Virus record (IMG/VR): IMGVR_UViG_3300047321_000055 | Span: 1 to 41,011 of that record | Length of the DNA stretch: 41,011 bases | Strand: one strand, 5' to 3' | DNA from: a virus | Shown: piece by piece, positions 29,406 through 37,615 of the stretch | Layout: each line of letters begins with the position of its first letter | Numbering within the stretch: position 1 is the stretch's first letter | Notes under the pieces: generated by a model | The model's input: only the letters and a program-made list of their open reading frames with translations | Databases searched by the model: none | Told to the model about the DNA's origin: nothing | Program-made: the position numbers and the translations under genes

Positions 29406-31843
29406 AGATCCTGGGGCGCTTCAAGGAAGTCAGCGAAGAGGCGGACGGCGGCTATCTTGCCGTGTGTCCGGCTCACAACGACTCGCGCCCGTCGCTGCGC
29501 GTTTGGCGTGGTGATGACGACAAGGTGCGCCTTACGTGCCGGGCGGGCTGTGACACGGGTGACGTGGTTGCCGCTGCTGGGCTCCGGTGGGCTGACCTGT
29601 TCCACGCCACGGGCGAAGGCAACACGGTTTCGCGTGAGGCTCCGAAGATGGTGACGGGCGCCCCGGTGACGCGGCTCCGCATGTGGCTGGACAGTCGAGG
29701 GCTGACCTACGAAGCCGCCGCGTACGCTGCCGATCGGTTCGGTGTCGACCACGAGACTGCGGAGCGCCTGGGGCTCAAGTCGACCCCTGCCAACCCGACG
29801 ATTGTGGATGACAACTTTCCGTCGTTCTTGTCGTCGTCGTTTCTGCGCTTCCCGCGTCTCGTGGTTCCGCTGGATAGCTTCGACGGCGTGACGCGTGGCG
29901 CTCAGGGGCGTGACCTTTCCGGTAAGTGTCCGGGGCGGTGGCTGAGCCTGAGCAACCCTGAGGGTCAGCGGTGGGCGCAGTACGGCGTTTTCCGGGGCGA
30001 AGCCGGGTATGGCGTCGTCGTCGTGTCTGAGGGGCCGGGCGATGGGCTCACGGTTGCCGCGCTGGGCTATGACGCTGTGTGTATCCGTGGCGCGCAGCTT
30101 GCCGGAAGCCCTGATCTTCTCGCTGAGCTTGCTGCCGGCTTGGAGGGTTATCAGGTCATTGCCGCTGGGGACAACGACGAAGCCGGGCAGCGTTTCAATC
30201 GTGCGCTTGCCGAAGGTCTGAAGCCGTTCGGTATTGAGGTTTTCGCGCTGCCGATTCCGGACCTGGGACCGAAGACCGACGTAACTCGTTGGCGTGAGTA
30301 CACGGTTGAGACTTCGTCGGCTGATGTGTTCGCTTCGTCCTTCCACCACGCTGTAAAGATCGCTGCGCCGGTCATTGAGCGTGCGGTTGCCGAGGCTGCG
30401 CACCGTAAGGCTGAGGTGGCTGAGCGGACGGGTGCTACTGCCATCACCGTGGATATGGGTGCGGAGGCTGCGCGCATCCTGGGTGAGTTGGTCAACACGT
30501 ACGGCGAAGACGCTGACGCCATGAACGCGTATGCGCTGGTTGCGTGGACGGACGGGCGTATCAAGTTCGCGCCTGGGCTGGGGTACTTCGTGTGGGACGG
30601 CGTGACGTGGGTGAAGTCGGCAACGCGTGTCCGTCAGGAAATTCACGCCATGGGCGCAGCACTTGTCTTCGCCGGCTACACGAAGGAAGCGCGCGGCTTC
30701 ACCATGACGAGCAAGATCAACAACCTGTTGGAGGAGCTGCGCAGCGTCCCCAGCGTGTATGTCGATGCTGAGGAATTCGACGCGAAGCCGCACCTGTTGA
30801 GTTTTGCGAACGGTGTGGTGGACCTTCGTACGGGCAAGATGCGTGCGCACGAGAAGTCAGACATGCTCACGGTGACGCTGCCTGTCGACTACGACCCGCA
30901 CGCTCAGGCGCCTCGCTGGGAACAGTTCATCACCGAAATTTTCCCGGACAACGCCGACCTTGCGGACTATGTGCGCCGGCTGGTCGGCTACGGCATCACG
31001 GGCAACACGTCGGAACAGTGCTTCGCTGTGCTGTGGGGCAAGGGCGCGAACGGCAAGTCCGTGTTCACGGAGACGTTGACTGACGTGTTCGGCCGGATCA
31101 CGAAGACGACTCCGTTCGCCACGTTCGAGGACAAGGGCAGCGGCGGGGGTATCCCGAACGATCTTGCTGCGCTGCGTGGTGCTCGTCTCGTCATGGCGTC
31201 CGAAGGCGAGTCGGGCAAGCCCATGTCGGAGGCTGTGCTGAAGCGCGTTACGGGTAAGGACAAGGTCACGGCGCGTTTCCTGCGACAGGAGTTTTTCACT
31301 TTCGCACCCACGTTCCTGATCATGCTTGCGACGAACCATAAGCCGCGCTTTAAGTCTCAGGATGAGGGGCTGTGGCGGCGCGTGAAGCTGATTCCTTTCA
31401 CGCGGTACTTCGCGCCCCACGAGCGTGACTATGACCTTGATCGGAAGCTTCGCGCTGAGTCGGCGGGCATTGTGGCCTGGGCTGTGCGTGGTGCTGTCGA
31501 GTGGTACGCGAACGGGCTTCGTGACCCTGAGTCCATCAGCGCGGCCACGCGGGAGTACCGGGCAACGTCCGATGCGCTTGCCGGCTTCTTTCCGGGGGTG
31601 CTTGAAGAGGCTGACGACGAAGCTGTGTTGCCGGGCGCTGACGCGTACACGGCTTACACGGACTGGTGCGAGGCTGAGGGGTTGCAGCGCAAGGAGGTGT
31701 GGTCGCGGAAGGCGTTTTACGGCGCCATGGAAGAGCGCAACGTGATGAAGAAGAAGACGAACAAGGGCATCGCATTGGTTGGCGTGAAGATGGCTGACGC
31801 GCCGGTTGCCGTTGGTCCGGGCATCTTCGGCAAGGACTCGTAG
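29393..31843 (+). CDS. Primase-helicase (816 aa)
   Basis: The N terminus has a CHC2-like zinc motif (CPAHNDSRPSLRV...LTCRAGC). A TOPRIM domain follows, with Glu213 (VVVVSEGPGDGL) and DNDEAG at 260-265. The C-terminal half is a P4/D5-type superfamily 3 helicase with Walker A GKGANGKS (549-556), then LRGARLVMASEGE and IMLATNHKPRF (sensor 1). It should prime and unwind DNA for the phage polymerase encoded next. The GTG start follows AGAAGGGA. Confidence 0.93.
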   Translation: MEFVEILGRFKEVSEEADGGYLAVCPAHNDSRPSLRVWRGDDDKVRLTCRAGCDTGDVVAAAGLRWADLFHATGEGNTVSREAPKMVTGAPVTRLRMWLDSRGLTYEAAAYAADRFGVDHETAERLGLKSTPANPTIVDDNFPSFLSSSFLRFPRLVVPLDSFDGVTRGAQGRDLSGKCPGRWLSLSNPEGQRWAQYGVFRGEAGYGVVVVSEGPGDGLTVAALGYDAVCIRGAQLAGSPDLLAELAAGLEGYQVIAAGDNDEAGQRFNRALAEGLKPFGIEVFALPIPDLGPKTDVTRWREYTVETSSADVFASSFHHAVKIAAPVIERAVAEAAHRKAEVAERTGATAITVDMGAEAARILGELVNTYGEDADAMNAYALVAWTDGRIKFAPGLGYFVWDGVTWVKSATRVRQEIHAMGAALVFAGYTKEARGFTMTSKINNLLEELRSVPSVYVDAEEFDAKPHLLSFANGVVDLRTGKMRAHEKSDMLTVTLPVDYDPHAQAPRWEQFITEIFPDNADLADYVRRLVGYGITGNTSEQCFAVLWGKGANGKSVFTETLTDVFGRITKTTPFATFEDKGSGGGIPNDLAALRGARLVMASEGESGKPMSEAVLKRVTGKDKVTARFLRQEFFTFAPTFLIMLATNHKPRFKSQDEGLWRRVKLIPFTRYFAPHERDYDLDRKLRAESAGIVAWAVRGAVEWYANGLRDPESISAATREYRATSDALAGFFPGVLEEADDEAVLPGADAYTAYTDWCEAEGLQRKEVWSRKAFYGAMEERNVMKKKTNKGIALVGVKMADAPVAVGPGIFGKDS

Positions 31844-31846
31844 CAC

Positions 31847-31884
31847 GTCACCGACTCCCTTCGTGGCACACGTCACGAGGGGAG
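31847..31884 (+). promoter_or_regulatory. RBS-sequestering leader hairpin, copy 8
   Basis: GTCACCGACTCCCTTC (31847-31862). CTCCCTTCGTG pairs with CACGAGGGGAG (31874-31884) over 11 bp with one G-T pair. The right arm is the Shine-Dalgarno of the polymerase ATG at 31892. Confidence 0.8.
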
Positions 31885-31891
31885 TTTTTTC

Positions 31892-33742
31892 ATGATCCAT
31901 TACAGCCATGGCGTCAACGGCGAACCGATCACGGTTTATGTGCCGGAGACGGACGCCGACCTTCGCACGTTCATGCATTGGGCGCGCAACAAGCCCGTGC
32001 TTGCGCTGGACACGGAGACGACCGGGCTCGATATCTATTCGGCCGGCTATCGGCTCCGCACGGTGCAGTTCGGCACAGCGGACGAAGCCTGGGTCATCCA
32101 TTACGAGCTGGGCGGCCGGTTCGTTGAGGCGGCTCAGTACGTGCTCCGCCACTGTCCGCGCTTCCTGATCCATAACGCGCTGTTCGACTGGCTTGTGTTG
32201 GACGCGCACGCGGGTGTGTCGCTGGAATCGCTTGCCCCGCGCACAACGGACACGAAGATCAAGGCAACGCTCATCGACCCGCGTCAGCCCATGGAAGGTG
32301 GCATCGGTACCGGCCTGAAGCCGCTGAGCGCGCACTACATCGACCCGTCGGCACCGGACACGCAAGGCGACTTGACGGCGGTCTTCCGTTCGCTGGGGCT
32401 GACGAAGGCAACCGGGTGGGCGGGTATCGACCTTCGGCACCCCATCTACAACTTGTACGCGGGCTTGGACGTGATCTACACGGCGCGCCTGAACCCGATG
32501 CTTGACCGCGAGCATGAGCGGCTGGGTGTCCGGCCGGCGCTTGTGGACTATGAGCACGAGATTGCCCACATGTGCGCCCACATGCAGCGTGCCGGGCTCG
32601 TGCTGGACCTTGACTACGTCGACACGTTGCGTCGGATGCTGCGCGAAGACGAGGCGAAGCACCTGACCATTGCCGCGCGCTACGGCGTCGATTCGGTGAA
32701 CTCCGGCGCTCAGGTTTCCGAGGCGCTGCTAGCCATGGGCGAGACGCTGACTGACCGTACTGACGGCGGGGCGCTGAAGGTTGACAAGGCTGTCCTGTTG
32801 CGGCTCGCCGACCTTGACCGGGACTGGAAACCGATTGGGTCGCGCGCCCCTAACCCTCTCGCTGACGCTGTCCTTCGCAGCAAGCGCGCCGGCAAGTGGG
32901 TGACGACGTACGCCGACCGGTTTGCGGCCAATGTTGATCCGTCCGGGCGCATCCATCCGATGATCAACACCCTTCAGGCGCGCACGGGTCGCATGTCTAT
33001 CAGCGGTGACCTTGCCGCACAGACGCTGCCTTCGTCCGATTGGATGATTCGCCGCGCTGTGCTCGCTGATCCTGGGCACGTGATCATCAGCACGGACTTT
33101 CAGGCGATTGAGATGCGCGTGTTGGCGGCGCTCGCGGACGTGAAGAAGATGAAGGCCGGGTTCGTGTCCGGCGGCACCGACTTCGATATCCACATGTACA
33201 CGGCGCAGCTCATCAAGGGTGCCGGGGCGACAGCGAAGGATCGCAAGGTCTTCAAGGGCGCCGGCTTCGGCAAGGTGTACGGCGGTGGCGTGGTCACGAT
33301 CGCGCGGCAGACCGGTGCGCCTGAGTCGGAGATTGCGCGTGCCATCGCTGCGTACGACCGACAGTTCCCTGAGATCAAGCGTGCGTCGAGCCGTTGGCAG
33401 CGGGAAGCGCGCGCGACGGGGCTCGTGACTGTGTCGGTGACTGGTCGCCGCCTGCCGCTGGACCGTGACCGTATGTACGCAGTTGTCAACTATCAGTGCC
33501 AGTCGGCAGCGCGTGACGTGCTCGGGCAGGCCATGATCAACATGCGTGACGCCGGCCTTCTCGACTACATGAAGTTGCCGATCCATGACGAAGTGGTCGC
33601 GTCGGTCCCGAAGGCTGAGGCTGAGGACTTCGCGCGCGAGTTTGAACGCTGCATGTCAATGGACCTGTACGGCGTTCCGGTGACCGCTGACGCTGAGATT
33701 GGCGGTCGCTCGTGGGGGTCGCTGTACGGAGCTGACTTCTAG
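31892..33742 (+). CDS. DNA polymerase, family A with 3'-5' exonuclease (616 aa)
   Basis: The exonuclease domain begins with LALDTETTG (Asp40, Glu42). The polymerase domain has motif A STDFQAIEMRVLA (Asp402), the O-helix RKVFKGAGFGKVYGGG, and motif C PIHDEV (His565, Asp566, Glu567). The 5'-3' exonuclease domain of bacterial Pol I is absent, as in T7-type replicative enzymes. It is encoded right after the primase-helicase, making a compact replication module. ATG 31892 lies seven bases after the GGGGAG arm. Confidence 0.95.
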   Translation: MIHYSHGVNGEPITVYVPETDADLRTFMHWARNKPVLALDTETTGLDIYSAGYRLRTVQFGTADEAWVIHYELGGRFVEAAQYVLRHCPRFLIHNALFDWLVLDAHAGVSLESLAPRTTDTKIKATLIDPRQPMEGGIGTGLKPLSAHYIDPSAPDTQGDLTAVFRSLGLTKATGWAGIDLRHPIYNLYAGLDVIYTARLNPMLDREHERLGVRPALVDYEHEIAHMCAHMQRAGLVLDLDYVDTLRRMLREDEAKHLTIAARYGVDSVNSGAQVSEALLAMGETLTDRTDGGALKVDKAVLLRLADLDRDWKPIGSRAPNPLADAVLRSKRAGKWVTTYADRFAANVDPSGRIHPMINTLQARTGRMSISGDLAAQTLPSSDWMIRRAVLADPGHVIISTDFQAIEMRVLAALADVKKMKAGFVSGGTDFDIHMYTAQLIKGAGATAKDRKVFKGAGFGKVYGGGVVTIARQTGAPESEIARAIAAYDRQFPEIKRASSRWQREARATGLVTVSVTGRRLPLDRDRMYAVVNYQCQSAARDVLGQAMINMRDAGLLDYMKLPIHDEVVASVPKAEAEDFAREFERCMSMDLYGVPVTADAEIGGRSWGSLYGADF

Positions 33743-33782
33743 ATCGGGCGTGTTTGGTAACGCGCGTATAACGATCGAAGGT

Positions 33783-33795
33783 ACTCACGATGAGT
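33783..33795. promoter_or_regulatory. Operator palindrome 6 (one mismatch)
   Basis: ACTCACGATGAGT, within TACTCA...TGAGTA, has one asymmetric base in the centre. It lies 40 bases after the polymerase stop codon, between that gene and the hairpin at 33826-33858. Confidence 0.6.
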
Positions 33796-33825
33796 AGGTC
33801 ACTCCGCTTCTGAAAGACGATCAAA

Positions 33826-33858
33826 GCCCCGTTACCTGTAAAGGGAAGGTAACGGGGC
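33826..33858. terminator. 12-bp hairpin, terminator type
   Basis: GCCCCGTTACCT (33826-33837) pairs exactly with AGGTAACGGGGC (33847-33858). The T run is on the minus-strand side (TTTGAT), so it would terminate leftward transcription best; on the plus strand it lacks a T run. Confidence 0.65.
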
Positions 33859-33977
33859 CGCTGGCATATGCCCGACTCGTACATCCAAAGGATGAGACGC
33901 GGTCACGCCTTCGAATCCCTGTAACCCCCTTCCGGCCCGTGCGGGTCATCACGGGTGCCCGGACGGAAATCGAACCT

Positions 33978-33989
33978 ACTCACGTGAGT
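33978..33989. promoter_or_regulatory. Operator palindrome 7 (12-bp form)
   Basis: ACTCACGTGAGT in the context CCTACTCACGTGAGTGTG. A TATGTT sequence lies about 12 bases downstream and could be a -10, but no good -35 is seen. Confidence 0.65.
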
Positions 33990-34132
33990 GTGTTCGGGTT
34001 ATGTTCGAGCTGCACGACGGACCGGAACTGATCAACCCCCGTCGGCAAGAGTCGGTGACCTTGATTGGTTGCCCTCACCTGCCCGCACGTGGGGTGAGCC
34101 TTGCCGTGAAGCGGTTGTGACGCACTCCGTCG

Positions 34133-34181
34133 CTCCCTAAGTCACCGACTCCCTTCAACCGGAATCAAACGACTTAGGGAG
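34133..34181 (+). promoter_or_regulatory. Leader of sigma-like gene with two competing hairpins (copy 9)
   Basis: GTCACCGACTCCCTTC lies at 34141-34156. The right arm GACTTAGGGAG (34171-34181, containing the Shine-Dalgarno) can pair perfectly over 11 bp with CTCCCTAAGTC (34133-34143). Alternatively AGGGAGTC pairs over 8 bp with GACTCCCT in the motif. Both pairings need the same right-arm bases, so they exclude each other. Confidence 0.65.
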
Positions 34182-34188
34182 TCACCCC

Positions 34189-35376
34189 ATGCTGTCCTTC
34201 GACACCATCAAGGCCGCGCAGAACCACGACGACATCAGCGTCCGGCTCACCGCTCAGCGCGAAGTGATCGAGCACATCGAGTCCCGTGTTACCGCTCTTG
34301 CCACTCAGGCAGCGCACCGTATGGCCCCTCACGGTGGTGACCGCTACGCCGACTACCGGGATGAGTTCGCGCAGGTTGGCCGTGTCGCTGCGTTCGAAGC
34401 CATTGACCGCTTCACCGACACGACGGTTGACGCGTTCGAGCGCTTCGTGTTCACGACCGTTCAGCGCACGCTGTTGGACGCTGTGCGGGCTGAGCGCAAC
34501 GGGATGGGCGCTGACGACATGGCCGTGAAGATCTTCGCTGCGATGATCGAAGCCGCCGATGGCGACGTGTACGAGGCTGAGAAGCTTGCGCAGACCATTC
34601 CGCCGAAGGGTCGACGTCTGAGCGCTCAGCGTGCCAATGCGGCACGTCTCGCGTGGCAGGGCGCCATCTCCATCGACAAGGTCTCTGGGGCAGCGAAGGA
34701 CAGCGAAGCCAACGGCTCGCTCGCTGACACGCTTGCGCACCACGACGAAGAGGTTGACGGCGAGATTCGCCCGAAGGTTGGCCGTGGCGCCGTGATCGAG
34801 GCGGCTCACGTGCTTGAGCGGTACGTGACCGTTCCGACGGACCACAAGGCGCGCAAGTTCGTCGCACACGCCCTGCACTACGCCCGCGCGGGTCTCGCTA
34901 CTCCGGACACCGTTGAGGCGCTTGAGGACGTCATCAGTGTGCCGCGTGACCCGCAGACGCGCCGCTACGTGCTCGACGCCATGGCCGTTCTCGCTGCCGC
35001 TGTTTCCACTGCCACGGAAGGCGCCGTTGATGACGAGCTGATGGGTGCTTCGGACGTTCGCCGCGCTGACGATTCCGCGAAGCACGCACGTGTGAACTCC
35101 GTCCTTGACTCCATGGGCAAGGCTCAGCGGGACGTCCTTCGCCACTCGTTCGGCATCGGTGACGTGCTCGATTTCGGGTGGGGCGACGGGTGCGACCTGC
35201 CCGGGCTGTGCGAGTTCCTGGGCATGACGTACGACAACGCGAAGCAGCACCGGGCGAAGGGGCGCAAGTCGTTCGCGAAGCGCTACGTGGCCGTTGTGGG
35301 GCTCGACAAGCCCGCCTATGCCGCTGTCCTTGAAGCCGCTGCCGCCGCGAATCTGAAGAACGGTGGGCGCAAGTAA
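34189..35376 (+). CDS. Sigma-factor-like protein (395 aa)
   Basis: The N-terminal part (YADYRDEFAQVGRVAAFEAIDRFTDTTVDAFERFVFTTVQRTLLDAVRAE, about 45-100) reads like sigma70 region 2. The C-terminal part (HARVNSVLDSMGKAQRDVLRHSFGIGDV...LCEFLGMTYDNAKQHRAKGRKSFAKRY, about 300-365) reads like region 4 with its helix-turn-helix. The 200 residues between are not recognisable. It could direct host RNA polymerase to phage promoters such as the two 104-bp elements. ATG 34189 follows the leader arm AGGGAG. Confidence 0.7.
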   Translation: MLSFDTIKAAQNHDDISVRLTAQREVIEHIESRVTALATQAAHRMAPHGGDRYADYRDEFAQVGRVAAFEAIDRFTDTTVDAFERFVFTTVQRTLLDAVRAERNGMGADDMAVKIFAAMIEAADGDVYEAEKLAQTIPPKGRRLSAQRANAARLAWQGAISIDKVSGAAKDSEANGSLADTLAHHDEEVDGEIRPKVGRGAVIEAAHVLERYVTVPTDHKARKFVAHALHYARAGLATPDTVEALEDVISVPRDPQTRRYVLDAMAVLAAAVSTATEGAVDDELMGASDVRRADDSAKHARVNSVLDSMGKAQRDVLRHSFGIGDVLDFGWGDGCDLPGLCEFLGMTYDNAKQHRAKGRKSFAKRYVAVVGLDKPAYAAVLEAAAAANLKNGGRK

Positions 35377-35386
35377 CCGACGTTGT

Positions 35387-35413
35387 GGGGCGGAATCACA
35401 CGGGTTCCGCCCC
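35387..35413 (+). terminator. Hairpin terminator after sigma-like gene
   Basis: GGGGCGGAA (35387-35395) pairs exactly with TTCCGCCCC (35405-35413). There is no T run; the next leader motif begins three bases later. Confidence 0.65.
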
Positions 35414-35415
35414 TA

Positions 35416-35450
35416 GTCACCGACTCCCTTCATGGCCCACAACAAAGGAG
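35416..35450 (+). promoter_or_regulatory. Leader motif, copy 10
   Basis: GTCACCGACTCCCTTC (35416-35431) is followed by AAAGGAG (35444-35450), the Shine-Dalgarno of ATG 35458. Pairing is weaker than in other copies (CTCC and TT with AA and GGAG around a bulge). Confidence 0.65.
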
Positions 35451-35457
35451 AAACGCA

Positions 35458-35658
35458 ATGATCTTCAAGCTTGAGAACGGTTACCGCGTACGCACCACTC
35501 GCGTTGACAGTGGCGTTGAGTTCGAGACGCGCAACGCGAAGGGCGACACGATCAGCACGGTCGTTCACCCGCACACTGAGGCTGTTCCGCTGATCGCCCG
35601 GCTTCGTATCGCTGACGGTTTCCGCTTCTGTCGGGTGTACGGCGGCGGCGTTCGCTAG
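35458..35658 (+). CDS. Hypothetical protein (66 aa)
   Basis: ATG 35458 follows AAAGGAG. The product (MIFKLENGYRVRTTRVDSGVEFETRNAKGDTISTVVHPHTEAVPLIARLRIADGFRFCRVYGGGVR) appears beta-rich. No family is recognised. A GGGGC-TTCG-GCCCC hairpin (35664-35677) follows, then a tRNA-like gene. Confidence 0.7.
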   Translation: MIFKLENGYRVRTTRVDSGVEFETRNAKGDTISTVVHPHTEAVPLIARLRIADGFRFCRVYGGGVR

Positions 35659-35682
35659 CAACACGGGGCTTCGGCCCCACTC

Positions 35683-35768
35683 GCCCCGGTAGCTCAACGG
35701 AAGAGCATCCCGACCTAGGGCCCGTAAGGGTGCAAGGGACGACGCGGGTTCGAATCCCGTCCGGGGCA
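35683..35768 (+). tRNA. tRNA-like gene with enlarged anticodon arm
   Basis: The acceptor (GCCCCGG/CCGGGGC), D stem (GCTC/GAGC) and T arm (GCGGG-TTCGAAT-CCCGT) are sound. The 37 bases between D and T stems form no normal anticodon arm. TCCC/GGGA can close it, but the loop is then far too large and holds an inner hairpin GCCC-GTAA-GGGT. Removing about 15 bases would give a normal class I tRNA. The anticodon cannot be assigned. Confidence 0.55.
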
Positions 35769-35802
35769 CGCAAACACAAACCAGCAGCGAAGGGGGCGCG
35801 CC

Positions 35803-36213
35803 GTGCGCGTGTGGAGAGTGGCCCACGAGTCAGCTCAGTTCGAAGGTGTTCCCGCCGGCCCGTACGCATGTGGCGCGGAACTGCCCGAAGGCGTGGCCGC
35901 GAAGCTTCACCGCATGTTCGAAGAGCACTGCGACCACGAGCACCCGTCACCCTTCCACCCGGACAGCGGCCTTCGCGGCATTGCTTCGCATGAGCGTTGC
36001 GGGTTCGATTCGCGGGAAGCGCTGAGCGATTGGTTCGAGGGGTTCCTGCCCTTGCTCGTTGAGTGCGGGTTCCGCGTGTACACGTACGAAGTTCCCGACT
36101 TCGCGTGTCGTGTGGGGTTTGCCGGCCAGACCGTTTTTGACAAGTACGAGGCGACGGAGCTTGCAGTTGAGCCGTTCGCGCTGAAGCCGCAACAAATCGC
36201 GCTGTTCGCATAA
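35803..36213 (+). CDS. Hypothetical protein (136 aa)
   Basis: GTG 35803 has GAAGGGGG upstream. The product contains GPYACGAELPEGVAAKLHRMFEEHCDHEHPSPFHPDSGLRGIASHERCGFDSREALSDWFEGF, a pattern seen in actinophage proteins of unknown function. Several Cys and His residues suggest metal binding. No catalytic family can be named. Confidence 0.75.
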   Translation: MRVWRVAHESAQFEGVPAGPYACGAELPEGVAAKLHRMFEEHCDHEHPSPFHPDSGLRGIASHERCGFDSREALSDWFEGFLPLLVECGFRVYTYEVPDFACRVGFAGQTVFDKYEATELAVEPFALKPQQIALFA

Positions 36214-36224
36214 GGAGAGAACGC

Positions 36225-36524
36225 ATGAAGATCACGAACGAGACGAAGGCTGTTCTTGTGACGGAGAAGGGGCGGGTTGTCGGCTTCGTGAAGTCGAACG
36301 AGCCGGGCAAGATCAGCCTTGCTGTGCCGAACGACCGCGCTGTGATGACTCCGGCTCAGGCACGTCAGCTTGCCGCATGGCTCATTGACGAGGCCGACCG
36401 TGTGCACCCGACGGAGACGGTTGCGGCACGTGCGGCACGCCAGTACAGCGCAGAAGAGCGCGAGCGACAGGCGGCAATCCGCGATGCGCTGGGCGGACGA
36501 ACCTTCACGCGCCGTGCCTACTGA
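36225..36524 (+). CDS. Hypothetical protein (99 aa)
   Basis: ATG 36225 follows AAGGAGAG. The protein has a beta-rich first half (MKITNETKAVLVTEKGRVVGFVKSNEPGKISLAVPNDRAVMTPAQARQLAAWLIDEADRV) and a charged helical second half. The segment MTPAQARQLAAWLIDEAD recurs in small actinophage proteins. Function unknown. Confidence 0.75.
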   Translation: MKITNETKAVLVTEKGRVVGFVKSNEPGKISLAVPNDRAVMTPAQARQLAAWLIDEADRVHPTETVAARAARQYSAEERERQAAIRDALGGRTFTRRAY

Positions 36525-36705
36525 ACCGAAAGCGCCCCGCGCTACGGCATCCCAGCGGCGAACCGAACGGATGGCTGAGCGTGTCGACGCATGGCGTTGC
36601 GCGAACAGTCTGATGGGTTCGGTACCCGCTAGTTGGGATGTCACACCGTACGACGTGTTTCAGCTTGCTCAGTGGCTTGCCGGTGACGGCTCCGCTTCCG
36701 AATGA
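36514..36705 (+). CDS. Hypothetical protein (63 aa)
   Basis: GTG 36514 overlaps the end of the previous gene and would be translationally coupled; ATG 36571 is a shorter alternative. The product is basic at the N terminus, then AERVDAWRCANSLMGSVPASWDVTPYDVFQLAQWLAGDG. No family is recognised. Its stop is followed by the operator-terminator hairpin at 36712. Confidence 0.55.
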   Translation: MPTEPKAPRATASQRRTERMAERVDAWRCANSLMGSVPASWDVTPYDVFQLAQWLAGDGSASE

Positions 36706-36711
36706 CGACGT

Positions 36712-36746
36712 GGGGCGAACCTACTCACTGTGAGTGGGTTCGCCCC
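36712..36746 (+). terminator. Terminator hairpin with operator core (operator 8)
   Basis: GGGGCGAACC and GGTTCGCCCC are perfect outer arms. The centre is the operator core ACTCACTGTGAGT (36723-36735), itself palindromic. Together they make a 35-base near-perfect inverted repeat with one T-G pair, followed by GTTT. DNA operator and RNA terminator occupy the same bases, just before thyX. Confidence 0.75.
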
Positions 36747-36762
36747 GTTTGGAGAGACTGCC

Positions 36763-37458
36763 TTGAAGGTTGATGTACTCGCGTCCACGGTGCTGCGCAC
36801 GAACGTGCTTGACGACGCGTACGGATACAGCGCGTGCCCCGACTACGATACGACCGGCATTGACGCGCTTGCCGAAGCCGCCGGCCGAATCTGTTACAAG
36901 TCCTTCAGCCGACCGAACCCGCTCACGGCGACCAACCAACTGTACTTGGACAACATCATCGGTCAGGGTCACTTCAGCGTGCTGGAACACAGCTCCGTGA
37001 CGTTCCTTGTCCGTGACGTCTCCCGCGCGCTGCTGACGGAGTTGACGCGGCACCGACACCTGAGTTTCAGCGTGGTGAGTCAGCGCTACGTGCCGTACGG
37101 CGAGACTGAGCCGGTCATTCCTCCTGCCGCCGCGAACGACATGTACGCACAGCTCACCATCCGTGATGCGTACGACTCAGCGCTGAACTTTTACGAGTTG
37201 CTTGTCACGCGTTTCACCGCTGAAGGCATGAAGCGCAAGGAAGCCCGCGAAGCCGCCCGCTGTGTGCTGCCGAACGCCGCCCCCGTCGACATGGTGGTTA
37301 CAGGCAACTTGCGTGCATGGCGAGACGTGCTGGGCAAGCGCTGGCACGTGGCCGCTGACGCTGAGATCCGCGAGTTCGCCGGCATTGTGCTGGGGCACCT
37401 TCGCGAAGTTGCGCCCAACTCTGTTCAGGATGTGCCGGTGGCGCCGTATGGAGGCTAA
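36763..37458 (+). CDS. thyX: FAD-dependent thymidylate synthase ThyX (231 aa)
   Basis: The ThyX signature region reads [14 protein letters not shown] (96-109). It keeps RHR, both serines and RY, but differs from the textbook RHRxxSxNExSxRY at the N-E pair, as I recall for many phage versions. [17 protein letters not shown] and [25 protein letters not shown] also fit. The enzyme makes dTMP from dUMP for phage DNA. TTG 36763 with GGAGAG upstream gives the natural N terminus MKVDVLAS. The next gene starts within its last codons. Confidence 0.92.
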   Translation: MKVDVLASTVLRTNVLDDAYGYSACPDYDTTGIDALAEAAGRICYKSFSRPNPLTATNQLYLDNIIGQGHFSVLEHSSVTFLVRDVSRALLTELTRHRHLSFSVVSQRYVPYGETEPVIPPAAANDMYAQLTIRDAYDSALNFYELLVTRFTAEGMKRKEAREAARCVLPNAAPVDMVVTGNLRAWRDVLGKRWHVAADAEIREFAGIVLGHLREVAPNSVQDVPVAPYGG

Positions 37459-37615
37459 GCCGGGAACAGCCCAGTGGGAGAAGAACCGCGCAGACTACTG
37501 GTTCAAGGCCTACTGCAACGCTGTCGACCAGCGAGACGCAGCGAGGCGAGAAGCGCGCATGTGGCGTGACCGGTTCTTCCGTGCAATGCGACAGCTTAGG
37601 AAGGTGCGCGCATGA
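37448..37615 (+). CDS. Small basic helical protein (55 aa)
   Basis: The ATG overlaps the end of thy[56 protein letters not shown] is highly charged and likely one long helix. It links thyX and the next gene by overlaps on both sides (ATGA at its end). Function unknown. Confidence 0.7.
   Translation: MEAKPGTAQWEKNRADYWFKAYCNAVDQRDAARREARMWRDRFFRAMRQLRKVRA

Larger units (their letters stand above)
33743..34188. other. Structured non-coding region between polymerase and sigma-like genes
   Basis: These 446 bases have no convincing gene on either strand. They hold two operator palindromes (33783-33795 and 33978-33989), a 12-bp terminator-type hairpin (33826-33858), and a GC-rich hairpin with CCCGTG/CACGGG near 33932-33965. 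The double leader of the sigma-like gene (34133-34181) ends the region. A TTCGAATCC string at 33911 recalls a tRNA T loop, but no cloverleaf forms. It could encode a regulatory RNA or hold an origin. Confidence 0.5.

Noticed and set aside
33905-33925. TTCGAATCC resembling a tRNA T loop in the gap after the polymerase gene
   Set aside because: Flanking bases do not form a T stem or acceptor on either strand, so no tRNA is called.
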